A stretch of DNA of 64,000 nt from Phycomyces blakesleeanus NRRL 1555(-) (lineage: Eukaryota; Mucoromycota; Mucoromycetes; Mucorales; Phycomycetaceae): contig NW_017265142.1 in the NCBI RefSeq assembly GCF_001638985.1, forward strand, positions 496,001 through 560,000, in the 5' to 3' direction. The translations under genes were made by a program, and so were the position numbers. Every line of letters starts with the position of its first letter. Positions within the stretch are counted from its first letter, which is position 1. Positions 1 to 11,161 of the stretch are shown here, piece by piece. Below the pieces are notes generated by a model. That model saw only the letters and a list, made by a program, of their open reading frames with translations, was not told the DNA's origin and made no database searches.

Positions 1-27
1 ATCACCTTAATACCAATAAAAGAAGTC

Positions 28-1127
28 ATGACATCGGTGCAGTTCACAGTTGGCAAGCTTGATGCTGGCATGGTAATCTTTTTTTAAAAATATATACATT
101 AACAAACTCCTCTCACGCCAAGCCCACGCCGTATTCACGTATTAATTACGCCATGGAATAGGCTATTCTGCTCACAGAAGATCATCATCTGATCGAATTT
201 CCTTCTCTTCTTCTTCCTAATGGCGTAACTTCCGGAAGCATCGTCAACATTGCCGTAACCCGTAATGTATCTGAAGAAGAGAAAAAGATGCAAGAGTTTT
301 GGGACCTTCAAGAAAAGATATTGATGGAATTCGGTAACGCCGAACCCGAAAGGCCCGTATTGCGGGTCAAAAACATCACTCAGACCTCACTCTTGCTCGA
401 GTGGGATCCTCTCGTTCTTCACACTGCAACTCTTAGATCACTTAGTATTTACAAGAATGATACCAAGGTCACTCAGGTAATATCAAGTTTTTCTTTTTAT
501 TTCTTTCTTTCTTTCTCTTTAGCTCTCAATTGACTAAGTATTTAAAATTGCAATATTTATTTTATTTTATTTCTACAGCATGTCCAGAGCGAGCAAAACG
601 TTGCCAAGCTGTCCGGTCTGGAAGTTGATCATGAATTTGAGTTTTATATTGTCATCAAAACAACTGCTGGTAGTTATGAATCCAATAGAGTTGTCGCACG
701 TACACACAGAATGGAGAACTTGACAGGTATCCGGGTAGCCTTTGGTATGTTTGAGGAACCTGAACCTGCAATTACCGAGCTCAAGGCACTGGTTGAGAAG
801 ATGGGGGCTACTTGGACAGATGAGGTGAATAGCGAAACCACCCATCTGTTGGCACAATTGCCAGGTGGACCAGGATATGACCAGGCTGTGAGATACTCTA
901 TACCAATTGTTAAGCCAGACTGGCTTGTGCAGTGTAATAAGAATAAGAAGATCCAAGTAAGTTGTTGAATTTGAGTTTGCTGCTGAAGTTTTTGAAAATC
1001 TAACACTTTGTGTGATTGCTTGCTTGCTCGCTATTTTATTTTATTTTTACTTTTACTTTTATTCTTGCTTTTGTTTTTGTAGCCTGCTCTTCCGTATTAT
1101 ATTGTTAGTGTCCACAATAATCACTAA
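28..1127 (+). CDS. CHS5: Chitin biosynthesis protein CHS5-like (exomer FN3-BRCT subunit)
   Basis: CHS5 is the scaffold of the exomer coat at the trans-Golgi, which exports chitin synthase III and other cargo. Four exons fit: 28-72, 162-476, 579-956 and 1083-1127, giving 260 aa. The N-terminus (ATG at 28, then VGKLDAGM) matches the start of the CHS5 dimerisation segment. Residues about 79-163 form a fibronectin-III domain (NITQTSLLLEWDPL), and residues about 168-258 a BRCT domain (ETTHLL, PIVKPDWLVQC). This is the FN3-BRCT pair that defines the family. The last exon ends directly after the BRCT fold (ALPYYIVSVHNNH then stop), so the long Lys/Glu-rich tail of the 671-aa yeast protein is absent. 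Domain order and splice frames agree throughout. The remaining doubt is whether a further 3' exon is spliced in and skips the stop. Confidence 0.9.
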
Positions 1128-2419
1128 GCTTTGGTTTCTCTCTCTTATTATCTTTTCTTTACTTCTTTCTTTCGATTTTATCTGTGCTATTATTCCTTTT
1201 ATACATGTGTATGTGTGTGTACACTTATTTATACATCGAAATGAAACTTTTGATTGCTTCATGGTTTCCTTTATTTTAATCTTTTATGTTTGGAAGATTA
1301 TTATATCAAAGAGAGAGAGAGTTCTTCTTTCTAATATTTGCTCTCGTTTATTTCTATTGGTTTTTTATAGAGACAATTATCCTGCTGAGAGAATCGCTAT
1401 CCCATGGAACCCGTCAATAAAATTGTGTATCTCATATTGGTAAAGTTAGAACAAGAGCTGACATCTTTTTCCTCTTCTTTCCTCTTTGCTATTATGTGTA
1501 CCTAATCAACCGATATTTAAACGCATTTATAGTCAAACGCCTAAAGCAAAATTAATTCTTCAAGGCAACATTTTCTTTCTGTATTTTAAATAGTAATAAT
1601 AATAGTAATAATAGTAATAATAATAAAACCATTAGATGTTTCAATATTAAATATATTTGTGAGGTGTCCTTAAAGTCTACATTAGTTAAAAAGAAAAAAA
1701 AAACTATCAAACCAATTCATATATGCAAGCTTTAGTATTAAGAGGATTATAAATATCTAAAGAGCAATCTTCTAAATTATTCAATTATTATTATTATTAT
1801 TATAATTATTTGGTAAATAAGCAAAGGCCAATACTCTATTATTTGACAGCATCTATCTATATGCTCGTTTGGTTCCCTGTCATACTGGATACCAAAGGTT
1901 TCTAACAAGTACATAACTTGCTGTGGATTTCATTTTTGAAGGAGATTATTTTCTGTATACTGAGAACTATAGTCAGTACCTGTTAACTCTTCGCGAAGCT
2001 TAAAAATAGGAAAGCGTAAGATGTGGGAGGGCCCTAGATTTTAGCATCACTTTAGAAAATCAACCCCCCCGTTTAATATCAGGACAATAAAACTCATTTT
2101 GTGTAGAAAGTAAACACAGCTGTCAAAGGAACCAGCTACAAAAAGATGTTAAGACCCTTTGTCATACTAACCACACTTTATGTTGCATAATGACTCGGTA
2201 CTATACATTCATATATTCCAGTACACATTAACGCAATAGCAATGTTTGATTCCATTGTCTTTTATCACTTGAATAACAATTGTCTTTATTTTATTTTATT
2301 CTTTTTAAGAAAAAATGATAAATATAAAACAGAAACATTGGTATATAAGTATTGTCTATCAAAATTTAATCATACTTCTTTGCTTCATTCGTTCATCTCT
2401 TTTATTTACCTCACTTGAA
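1128..2419. other. Intergenic spacer
   Basis: AT-rich spacer between the CHS5-like gene and the next gene. It carries an AATAAT-type microsatellite near 1592-1625 and a TTATTA run near 1787-1800. I see no coding exon or RNA gene in it. Confidence 0.6.
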
Positions 2420-3035
2420 ATGAGCAATAATAACACTGCAGAGAGACTAGGTTCCTTGGAATCTAGTGTCAAAGAGCTCACCGAGAGAATGGATATTTGC
2501 GAGCAGAAAATCGATGATTTAGCGTAAGATTTTTTTTAAAAAAAACATATACACATGTATATATGTATGTATATTAATAACTCATTTTATTGGCTTCTTA
2601 CACAGTTCTGGCTTTGACAATATGAAGGTATCTGATCCTCACTCTGGAGTCTACCCTACACCAAAACGCATCAACGGTAGAGATCAACGGTTTGATACTA
2701 TCAAAGATATTATACAGAAGGAGTCCAAGATATCTGCGGTCCAAGCCGAACTTCGACTGGAAAATTTCGTTCCAGTTGTACACGAACTCTTGAGGACCTA
2801 CATTCAAAAAATTCGAAACACTCGAGCAAGAATTCCTCTCCGCTGGAGTGATGTGAGCGACGACGACAAGGAAAGGATATACCATTTAATTGAAGAGGGC
2901 GCAAATGAACACAATATTACGTTGAATCTTTGTGAAAAGTCTTGGGGAGCTAGGTGTTTAGCGCAACCTCAATGGGTCAAGGCTCGTAATGCTGTATTTT
3001 CTATGGGATCTGGCAACTCGAAGACTTCAAAATAA
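2420..3035 (+). CDS. Uncharacterised coiled-coil protein, 177 aa
   Basis: Two exons, 2420-2523 and 2606-3035, joined in phase across a GTAAGA...CACAG intron, give 177 aa. I chose ATG 2420 because the open frame upstream (to 2315) is low-complexity and hydrophobic and looks like 5' UTR. Residues 1-35 look like a short coiled coil (LESSVKELTERMDICEQKI). The body is basic and helical, with an acidic turn (WSDVSDDDKERIYHLIEEG) and a C-terminal stretch WGARCLAQPQW. I do not recognise the family. The codon-like composition, clean splice and charged soluble character argue for a real gene rather than a chance frame. It could be a DNA- or chromatin-associated protein, but nothing in the sequence proves that. 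Confidence 0.6.
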
Positions 3036-6000
3036 AAAGAAAATCATATTCTACTGGTGTTTATATTGCAATAACAACAGCAACAACAACAAAACTTTAA
3101 ATATATAAAGTTTGTTAACAATTCAAGAGGTTGAGACTTCTTTTACTTTATTATTATTAATAAAAATGGAAATTTTATAATCATTAAACTATAACAATGG
3201 TTTGAGATTAATAGTGATAGGATAAAAATATATCCTTAGCCGTCTTTATTATGGTGAAAGCCATAATCAAAATCAAATCATTAGCATGAGAAAACATAAA
3301 TCATTTGTTAGGCTAGTGTTCTTTCTTTTTCCCAAAGTCGCTCTTTATCCTTTATAGCATGACTTACTTCGTTAGTGTATATTATTGCGTACCTTTCACT
3401 AATAGCTATGATATGGGTATCCAAAGAACTCATTTTAGATTTAATTTATATTTCTTTAATTTTTTTAATATTAAAGGAATGCTTGTATTATATGAAAAAA
3501 ATATGTAATTGTTTAATATCTAACCTTAAATTTCAAATACATTTGCTTTTGTGTATAAAAAGAAAAGTCTAATGAAATTTAAGGAGTAGAATATGCATAA
3601 GCACATAATAGTTTTTTTTTTACTATTCATCGCTCCAAGGACCTCATACAATCTACGTTAAAAAGAGAGAAAAAAAGAATGGCTGTAAAGAATTAGAAAG
3701 AGAACACAAGCTAGTACATGTACGAACATATAATATAGAACCTTGTGTACGTGTGAGATTTTAGTGTGAGATTTACAGCCAATTCTCAACAACAAAAAAT
3801 TATCGTAAGGATAAATCTATGTCTTTCAGATCATAAAAGTTGCCTTTCAGAAAGTCCCTGTGTATTTCCATTTTCGTCATCTCACCCTTTAAAACATACA
3901 GTCTCCTTTTCAATAATTTGGTTTACCGATTTTCTTTCCTATCCTTGTAGTTTTCAATGTCGTTATTGATAAAAATACGTTGAGCTTTGAGTACCATTAA
4001 ATATATTTTCAGATTTAGCTGACACAATTGCTTTTTTTATATAATGTTAGACACACCTGGGACATTATATTAAGATATATGCATATTTATGCTAACTAGT
4101 TTTAAAGGGATTTATAATGTTTTTCGAAATATATTTCTGGGCTTTTCTAATTCCACCAAGGCAGAAAAAAATTGCTATAATCTAATGTCTTTTTTTTCTT
4201 AAAGATAAACCCCAATACCACTCAGCCTGAACTAAGGTTCTTTCAATCTACTGAGCAAATTATTTAAGTAAACATTCTTTTCAAACTTACACTGTATAAA
4301 TGTTAAAATATTGGGTATTCCTTGTGACTGTCAGGGTTTGGTACACTTTTAATGACATTGGTCATTGAATTATTCGACATTGTTTTTAAAGTTAGTATTC
4401 GAATATCTAGTAATTCGAATCCCTGTTGTGTAAGAGCATCCACAGCGGTTTATCTAAACCTGGAGTCTCGTCTTTTTATTGCTTAAATGTTTTAGTGAAG
4501 CGTCGAATTTAGATATCCGTTAAATAATTGTCTAAAATAAATTGGTTCAAACATTTATTTAGACAAACCACTGTGGATAAAAGAAAAATCAAACTTTCCA
4601 ATTAGATTTACATATTTGGCGAGTTTACACAAACCGCTGTGAATCCTCTAAGTGTGTAGTGTACATGTGTATGTGTCTGGTAAGTAACAGTTCCGGATAC
4701 TGTTAACTCGCCAGGTTCATTAGCCAGAAGGGAACCAGAATTTGGTTGTAGAGCCCGTACTTCACTCAATTGGAGCTTATATATCATAATCTTTCAATAT
4801 TTGTAGTAAAGCATATAATTTCGTCAATAAACAAAACAAAAAAAAATACTCTTATACATTACTTGGATTTGAGTTCTTATTACTGTATTGACAAAATATT
4901 TATAAAATTTATGGATGAGTATATTTGCAAGTAACCTTTAATACCCACTCATAATTGATAACATTGACAAAAATCGAAAAATTCCCGTTTAACTGCTGAT
5001 TGATCGAATTAGATAATGACATCTAACAACTCTCTTTTTCCAGTATTTTAAGAATGCTAAGCTTTTTACGGTAAAGCATACTCAATACACAAAATTTTAT
5101 CTTCAAAAATCTCATCTATAGTGTTGAAGCAATACATGAACTAGAAAAGTACACCGTTATCAGGCACTTACAAAAAATGAAAAGAAATTATTAAAAAAGC
5201 GTGTTACTTTTTTCTTGGAACATGGTTATGACAAAAGGTGTATTTGGTATAAAATATTAGTCCATAATTTCCTAGCCTTTGTCTCTATTTTTTTTATTTT
5301 TTTTAAAAAAAAGGGCATTGATTTATTATTTTGCTTTACCGAATTATTGTAACCATTTTTATGTCATTATTTCGGTTTAGTCTTTTATTATTGTCTAGCT
5401 CGGTATAACCATCTCGTTTAATCAAAGTATCACGGCCTTTGACAGATCCCATTGATCCGTAATTGATTAAGCCTTTTGATTGGCGTATTGAATAAGCAAT
5501 AGTGTGTACCACAATTTATAGCTGAATATGTTAGACTTAAAAGAACATTTGAATTGTAGCGATCACAAAAGTGTGCAGTCAAATATTCTAAAGAAAATTG
5601 ACGCCCTGATTTATACATATATTATGTTGTGTCCAGTAGTTGGTTATAATACAATCAGTAATGATGTGCAGTATACATGTTGAATATATTTTGATCTGAA
5701 TTTGTTGATTAAAGCTTTGTATAAAGCCCTCATGCCGTCATATTTGCGCATTCACGGATTCCTTGGTAGTTTAAACCACTGTCTTGGGAAAAAAACCATA
5801 CTGTCACTAAAATGGAAAATCTACTTTTTTGAATTGACCATAAGTCAAGCAGTCTAGGTTAGGCAATCATCATTTTACGTTCAAGCCTAATATTCATCTT
5901 TTTGAGTCAACTCGTTAAATAAATCACTCGCTTCTGACGTTCTCAACAGTAAGATACTGAAAATGATAAATAAAAAAAAGAAGGTTTATCAACAAGCTCT

Positions 6001-7125
6001 TGTTGTAGACTAGCTGGAAGACTTGGTCTCAAAGACCTCCAAAACGTATGAATTATCATTTATTTGTGGTCACCTATAAACTAATATATTGAACCAGAAA
6101 ACACGAGAACTGAAGAATAACAAGAAACACGTTGTGAAAGGACTTTTCACAATATCATTGAACATATTTCTATAGACTTTTATTTTACAAATTTGAAGTA
6201 CTACTTATTTGACTCACGTGTCAAGAATAAAAGTTCCGGTCCGTATTCCTTACGTTTGGTGATACAAAAATGTGTATGTGCGTGCGTCTTTTTAATATGA
6301 ATGCTAGATGTTTCTTGGCTAGATTCAAGTTATCACAGACAAAAATATCAAGTAAAGGGGGGGGGGGGGGAGTATGACTAACAGTTACAGCTAAATTACC
6401 TGCAAAAAAAAGGAATTTTTTTATATACACATATGCATTACAAAAGAGTATCAAATAATACCTGGTAGAGATTTTGGTTTTATCAACTCTTTTGCCAAAA
6501 GAACGAACATGGCATCACAAGACTGTGATCATTACAGCGGACTTTTATTTAAGTTAGACATTAACAAAGCCGTGGTTGTCCAGACCCTTAATATTTACAA
6601 GACATGTAACTATTGGTAGCAAAAGACTTGTTAATACTATAAATCATAAAATATTTGGAAAAAAAATAGTAAAATTAGTAAGCAATATCAAATACAAATA
6701 TAATCCAAGTTTGTTATTTCTGATAGCATTTATACAAAAAGGTCTTTTTCTTCAAAGATTCTATATGTTTGATTTCGATTTTTTTTTTCTGACATCTGAA
6801 ATTAAAAAAATAAATAAAAAGGGACACTCAAAAATGAAAAATAAAATAAAAATGGAACTTTGTATACATCGAATTCGGTATCCCAACATATTAAACAACA
6901 GTCAAAATTGTAGCCAATAGAAACATATTATATCTTAAGAATTGCCATAGACGAGCAGAAAAAATATATGGGGTTTAAAGGTGATAGATCAAAAATAGAA
7001 ATGCGACAAGTAGTTTTTGGAAAGCGACAGGTGGGAAGTTTAAAGGACGACGACTAAAATTTATCCTTACGACGACTTGAGATGGAAGCACTGTACATTC
7101 ATTCATAAGTAAAAAGGAAAGGTTA
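3036..7125. other. Gene-poor region of about 4 kb
   Basis: No convincing exon was found on either strand. Open frames here (for example 6576-6920 on plus) are AT-driven and low-complexity. The stretch contains the miniature inverted-repeat element at 4434-4648 and a run of 14 G near 6357-6370. The rest is AT-rich sequence without recognisable features. Confidence 0.6.
4434..4648. mobile_element. Miniature inverted-repeat element, PIF/Harbinger-like
   Basis: A 215-bp non-coding element. The left end begins GAGCATCCACAGCGGTTT, and the reverse complement of the right end reads GAGGATTCACAGCGGTTT; about 22 of the first 26 bases match. Both ends are flanked directly by TAA (4431-4433 and 4649-4651), as expected for a 3-bp target-site duplication of the PIF/Harbinger superfamily (TWA). 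An extra inverted copy of the left end lies inside (4558-4578, AAACCACTGTGGAT), so the element folds into nested hairpins. Superfamily assignment rests on the duplication and the terminus style. No transposase is encoded. Confidence 0.75.
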
Positions 7126-8410
7126 CTATTGGTGGTTGCCATCTGCTTCTGTCACACGGCTTCCATTGGACCGGGTTCGCCAATAGTCCTTATTAACAGG
7201 TGCTGATTGTTGTGGTACATTGTACGGATACACAGTCGAATGTGGCTGTGCATTACCACCAAAAGGCAATGAATAGGACATGGAGTCCACATAGGAAGTC
7301 TGTTCATTCTCTAGTGATGGCCCAACAGATAATCCAGGCATTTCTGTGTAGGTCTAGAATACGTACAACAGCAATATACACATATACATATACATATAAA
7401 TAAAATATCAGAATAACTCTTCTTTTTGATTCAGAAAAAAAAACCGATTGCTTTGGTTCACTGATTGTTTATAATCAACTGAAAGATTAAGGACAACTTC
7501 TTCCTTTTTATTGATTGTTTCATTCTTATACTTATGCTTATGCTTATGCTTATGCTTATGCTTATGCTTATGCTTATGCTTATGCTTATTTTCATTTTTC
7601 ACTTTCTCCGTTTTCATTGTTGACTGTTGTTTACCTTTCGTGGATAGTTGCCATACGAAGCCTCTATAGGTGACTATATAATACAACCAATCAAACATAA
7701 ACAAAAATTATTGTAAGAAAACAGGATTGAAGATATATAGTACATGTATTTGAATGAAAAAAATTATGAGAGAAATGGTTTAACATACCGGACCAAGTGA
7801 CATGGAAGAGCTGACTTGTACACTGTTGACTGGTGCTGGCGTGGGAGGAGCGGATACATTAACAGGTATGTCAGGCATAGATAGATCGGAGGCTGCTTCT
7901 GGTGCGTTGAGACATGATTGGATAAGGTTCTTTCCTTCTGGTTTCATAACAATCGGTTGGAGTTTTGGAGTAGTGAATGTATAGACCAGCCCTGTCTCAG
8001 ACACTACAAGCAAAAGTACCTGTGTACCAGTGAGAGTGGATAGCTCATATGCCTATACAAAATAAATGAACAAGAATATTAAACGCGAATTAATAAATAT
8101 ATGTATATATATTGGTGAATCATTATTAAGCACATATACACATACATAAACACAAACACAAACACGCTTGTGAACTTGCCTTTTTCATGATACCGGCCTT
8201 TCGCTTGGAGAAGGTGATGTGTCGTCTGGACTTATCTTCGATGTATTCAATTTTGATTTTTCGGCGACCACTACGCTTATCTGGTTTCTGGTCGTCTGAG
8301 TCATCTTCTTCATCGCCTAGAGTTGCTGGAGTATTGTGAAGGGCATGGTGAGGGTCTGCGGGTTGGTTGTACATGAAGGTTGGTTGCGGGAAATAGCTTG
8401 CGGACTGCAT
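7126..8410 (-). CDS. SRF/MCM1-type MADS-box transcription factor
   Basis: Three exons on minus: 8410-8180, 8052-7789 and 7353-7126, giving 240 aa. An acidic N-terminal patch (DEEDDSDDQ) is followed by a complete SRF-type MADS box, from about residue 57 (GRRKIKIEYIEDKSRRHITFSKRKAGIMKKA) to YELSTLTGTQVLLLVVSE and the SAM-like extension TGLVYTFTTPKLQPIV. Family members bind CArG/P-box DNA as dimers and control cell-type and cell-wall genes with partner factors. The C-terminal half is Pro/Ser-rich and disordered. The first intron appears to use a GC donor (AAG|GCAAGT) and interrupts the MADS box between KK and AYELS. The second intron (435 bp) holds a CTTATG hexamer array. The MADS box is intact; the C-terminal exon is assigned by frame only. 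Confidence 0.9.
7528..7589. repeat. CTTATG hexamer minisatellite
   Basis: About ten tandem CTTATG units inside the second intron of the MADS-box gene. On the minus strand the frame reads as Lys-His repeats, which is a shadow and not a protein. Confidence 0.9.
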
Positions 8411-8690
8411 GGGGGTAGTTGCTTATTTAAGGACAAAGAGATCGACTTGGTCGGTGCGCCAAGAAGATAAAATGGAGGTCGGGATTGGAAAGAGGGCTCA
8501 AAGGGGAGTGGGGGGGACTATTTTATAGGTGATGAAGGGATCTTTAGGATAGGAGAGAAAGAAGGAGGACCAAAGAATGGGATTCGGCGAGTTCTTTAAT
8601 CGTTGAATCTCTCGAGTGATTCCCATTCGTTGCATGAGTGTTGCGGCTATGGAATCTTGTGTTACTGAAAGTGAGGTGGGCTCATGGCAG

Positions 8691-10370
8691 TCAAAGGTTG
8701 GCAGTCGTATACTTATTATGGTAGTGAGTATACACATCGACAATGGGCTGTTTACCCTTGAAATATGCAGGTCCAAGAGAGTCGAGGCGAAGATGAGCAC
8801 AGTAGCGATCGAGCATTGCCATCACCATTTGTTGGTCTAGAGGTTTGGCAAGACAGTCGTTCATACCACTATTAAGATATTCTTGAATGTCGTGTTTCGA
8901 TTGATTGGCGGTGACAGAGATGATAGGTGTCCAAGAGTCATACTGCCGGATATTACGCGTTGCCGAGATCCCGTCCAAGTTGGGCATCATAATGTCCTAT
9001 GGGAACGACAAGCGGTCAGAACACAATCATCAGGTTTTTCTCTCCTCACCATCAGAACCATGTCATAACTATCGGTCCTAAGTTTTGACATGGCTTCCAA
9101 TCCGTCGACTGCGACCTCAATCGTGCAACCTGCAAACTGTAATATACGGGTCGAGATTGATCGGAAGATCGAGTCGTCGTCGACCACTAGAATTCTCGGT
9201 TGAATGGACCATCCCTTGGCGGTCAGGAGCGGAGGATCAAACAACGGAAGGTCATAAGTTATATTTGGTGTACTCTGAGTAGAAGACGTTGAAGTAGAAG
9301 AGGTAGAAACGGATGCTGAGCAGTACAATGTAGTGGGTGTGTCTAAAAGAGGATTTTGGAGGCACTCCAGATGTCGCCAGAGCTCTGCCATCTGCCTCTC
9401 ACTTGTCTGTACCACGGCTGTGTGAGACTCCGCGATACTCTCAAGGGCCTGTATCCGATAGCTCTCACCGGCCCGCGTCTCACGCCCACACAAGGTCTTT
9501 CTCTGAAGAACAGCGCGACGCATCATTGTTTGGACAGTGCTATCCTGCAGATTCATAGATGCCTTTACAGCTCCTATGGTTTCCATTAAAGTACTGTATC
9601 TGTGTTTGGTAGCTTGGAGCTGGCTTGCCATGGTCGACTGTTGTTGCTGCAACAATCTAACTTTGTCTTGCATCACTTTTACTAGCTGCTGCATCATTTT
9701 TCTCTCATCAATTGCAACATCTCTATCCTTAACCTTGGTTCTCATATCTGCGCCATTAAGTAAGATAATCGGATGTAGTGGTGTATTGCTGATGGACTTC
9801 CCACTTGGTTTTCGCTGTTTAATAATATTTTTATAGATATTTAAATAACTATAGACAGAATATATATAATAACTGTCTTTATTACTATTACCTTTATAGC
9901 TTCTAAGAGATGTTTTTGGTTGAATTTGAAGTTAGAATGACGGAATTCCCAAGACTGTATTAAGGCAAAACCCGAACTTAGAGAACAATTGAAAAATAAC
10001 CATAATATCCTTTTGGCTTTATTCAATTTCTTTTGCTTTGCTTTCTTTATTATTAGTATTATTTTACCTGGTTTCCGTTTGAACGATTACCATCTTCTGC
10101 ATTGCGTATTTTATGAAAGTCATACTTGTTCAGTTGACGAACGAAGCTCGAAAAATTTGAATGTTTAAAGTGTTTGGGAAGAACTCGTTGTGCAAATTTA
10201 CTCGGTTCCTTTACAACAAATGTCTCGCCACTTGGTCCCCAGGAAAGAATGTGCGGATATGAATTGTCTTGGAGCATGCTGAGTTTCACAAGTCCCACAA
10301 AACGACGAAAAGGTACCAATTTCGTCGCCAAGCAAGAACCAACGAATATATATATACACACATATGTTTC

Positions 10371-10425
<55 letters not shown>

Positions 10426-10782
10426 AACCAAATAGATAAAATAAAATAAGCAGCAATAATAACAAAGCCGAAAAAGTATACCACATAAAATAAAATAACA
10501 AAATAAGAAAGTAAACAAGCAAATCGATAGAACAAGTATATTAAGTAGAGACAGAATTAGAGTGACTGTTCCATATCCAATCTCTCGCTCTCTCCATTAC
10601 TCTTCCTCTTCCTCTCTCTCTCTCTTCTTTACTTTCTTTCTTTTATTATTAAACTATGCCTACCAGAACAACTTCTTCACAAACTCTGGGGTATTACTTC
10701 CACCAGAAAGTGCCTGGGGAGTTCCTGATATACCAGCAGAAGAATCCAAAGACTGTCTAGTTGCTGATGAGCTGTCTTGCAT
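8691..10782 (-). CDS. SKN7: SKN7/PRR1-type response regulator (HSF DNA-binding + receiver domain)
   Basis: Five exons on minus (10782-10664, 10278-10068, 9954-9892, 9814-9050, 8996-8691) give 487 aa. Residues about 32-131 are an HSF-type DNA-binding domain: EFVKKLF at the end of exon 1, [21 protein letters not shown] in exon 2, WEFRHSNF in exon 3. A Gln-rich coiled coil follows (about 155-200), then a Ser/Thr linker. The receiver domain spans about 338-460, with acidic pocket DDD 343-345, phospho-acceptor Asp 387 (first codon of exon 5, 44 residues on as in CheY), SVTAN and CLAKP. This is the fungal two-component output regulator for oxidative and osmotic or cell-wall stress, phosphorylated by the YPD1 phosphorelay. 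The start exon is separated by a microsatellite-filled intron and is easy to miss. All receiver active-site residues are present, so it should be phosphorylatable. Confidence 0.93.
10371..10423. repeat. AC/AT dinucleotide microsatellite
   Basis: A CA run followed by a TA run inside the first intron of the SKN7-type gene. It generates several spurious open frames on both strands. Confidence 0.9.
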
Positions 10783-11161
10783 TGCAGAGTACTAATGTCA
10801 ACTAGATTAACTATAAATACAATTTAAATATGTATCTCTTTATCAATAAATGTATATATCAATCTAAATATGACAGCTAGTTAATGTCAGTCTATAAAAA
10901 GAAGAAAATAAAGATAAATAAATAAGCTTTTTGAAAAGAAGTTTCTGTAAGCAAGAAAGGGGGGGAAAGAAGAGGGAGAGAAGGTTAAGAATAAATAAAT
11001 AAATAAATAAACAAATAATGCCATAAACTAATCAGTCTATGAAAGGCTTTTGTACGTCACCATTTTTTTTTCTAAAAAAAAAAAGACTTTTACTTGTTTA
11101 TTTTATATTTCTATTTATTTATTTTTTCAAGACATGTTCACTCCTCCTCCTCCTCCTCCTC
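10783..11161. promoter_or_regulatory. Divergent spacer between SKN7-type and RING genes
   Basis: A 379-bp spacer upstream of both divergent genes, so it must contain both promoters. It has AATAAATA repeats near 10990-11020 and pyrimidine-rich tracts just before ATG 11162. No specific site can be assigned. Confidence 0.45.

Noticed and set aside
1059..1262. Minus-strand frame over the 3' flank of CHS5
   Set aside because: Shadow of pyrimidine-rich sequence next to the CHS5 terminal exon; no conserved features.
7408..7704. Minus-strand frame with Lys-His repeats
   Set aside because: It is the CTTATG minisatellite in the second intron of the MADS-box gene; removing it joins GP to TYTEMPG in phase.
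10059..10535. Frame giving an alternative N-terminus for the SKN7-type protein
   Set aside because: It reads through CA/TA repeats and breaks the HSF fold ([10 protein letters not shown]). The spliced exon at 10664-10782 restores EFVKKLFCML.
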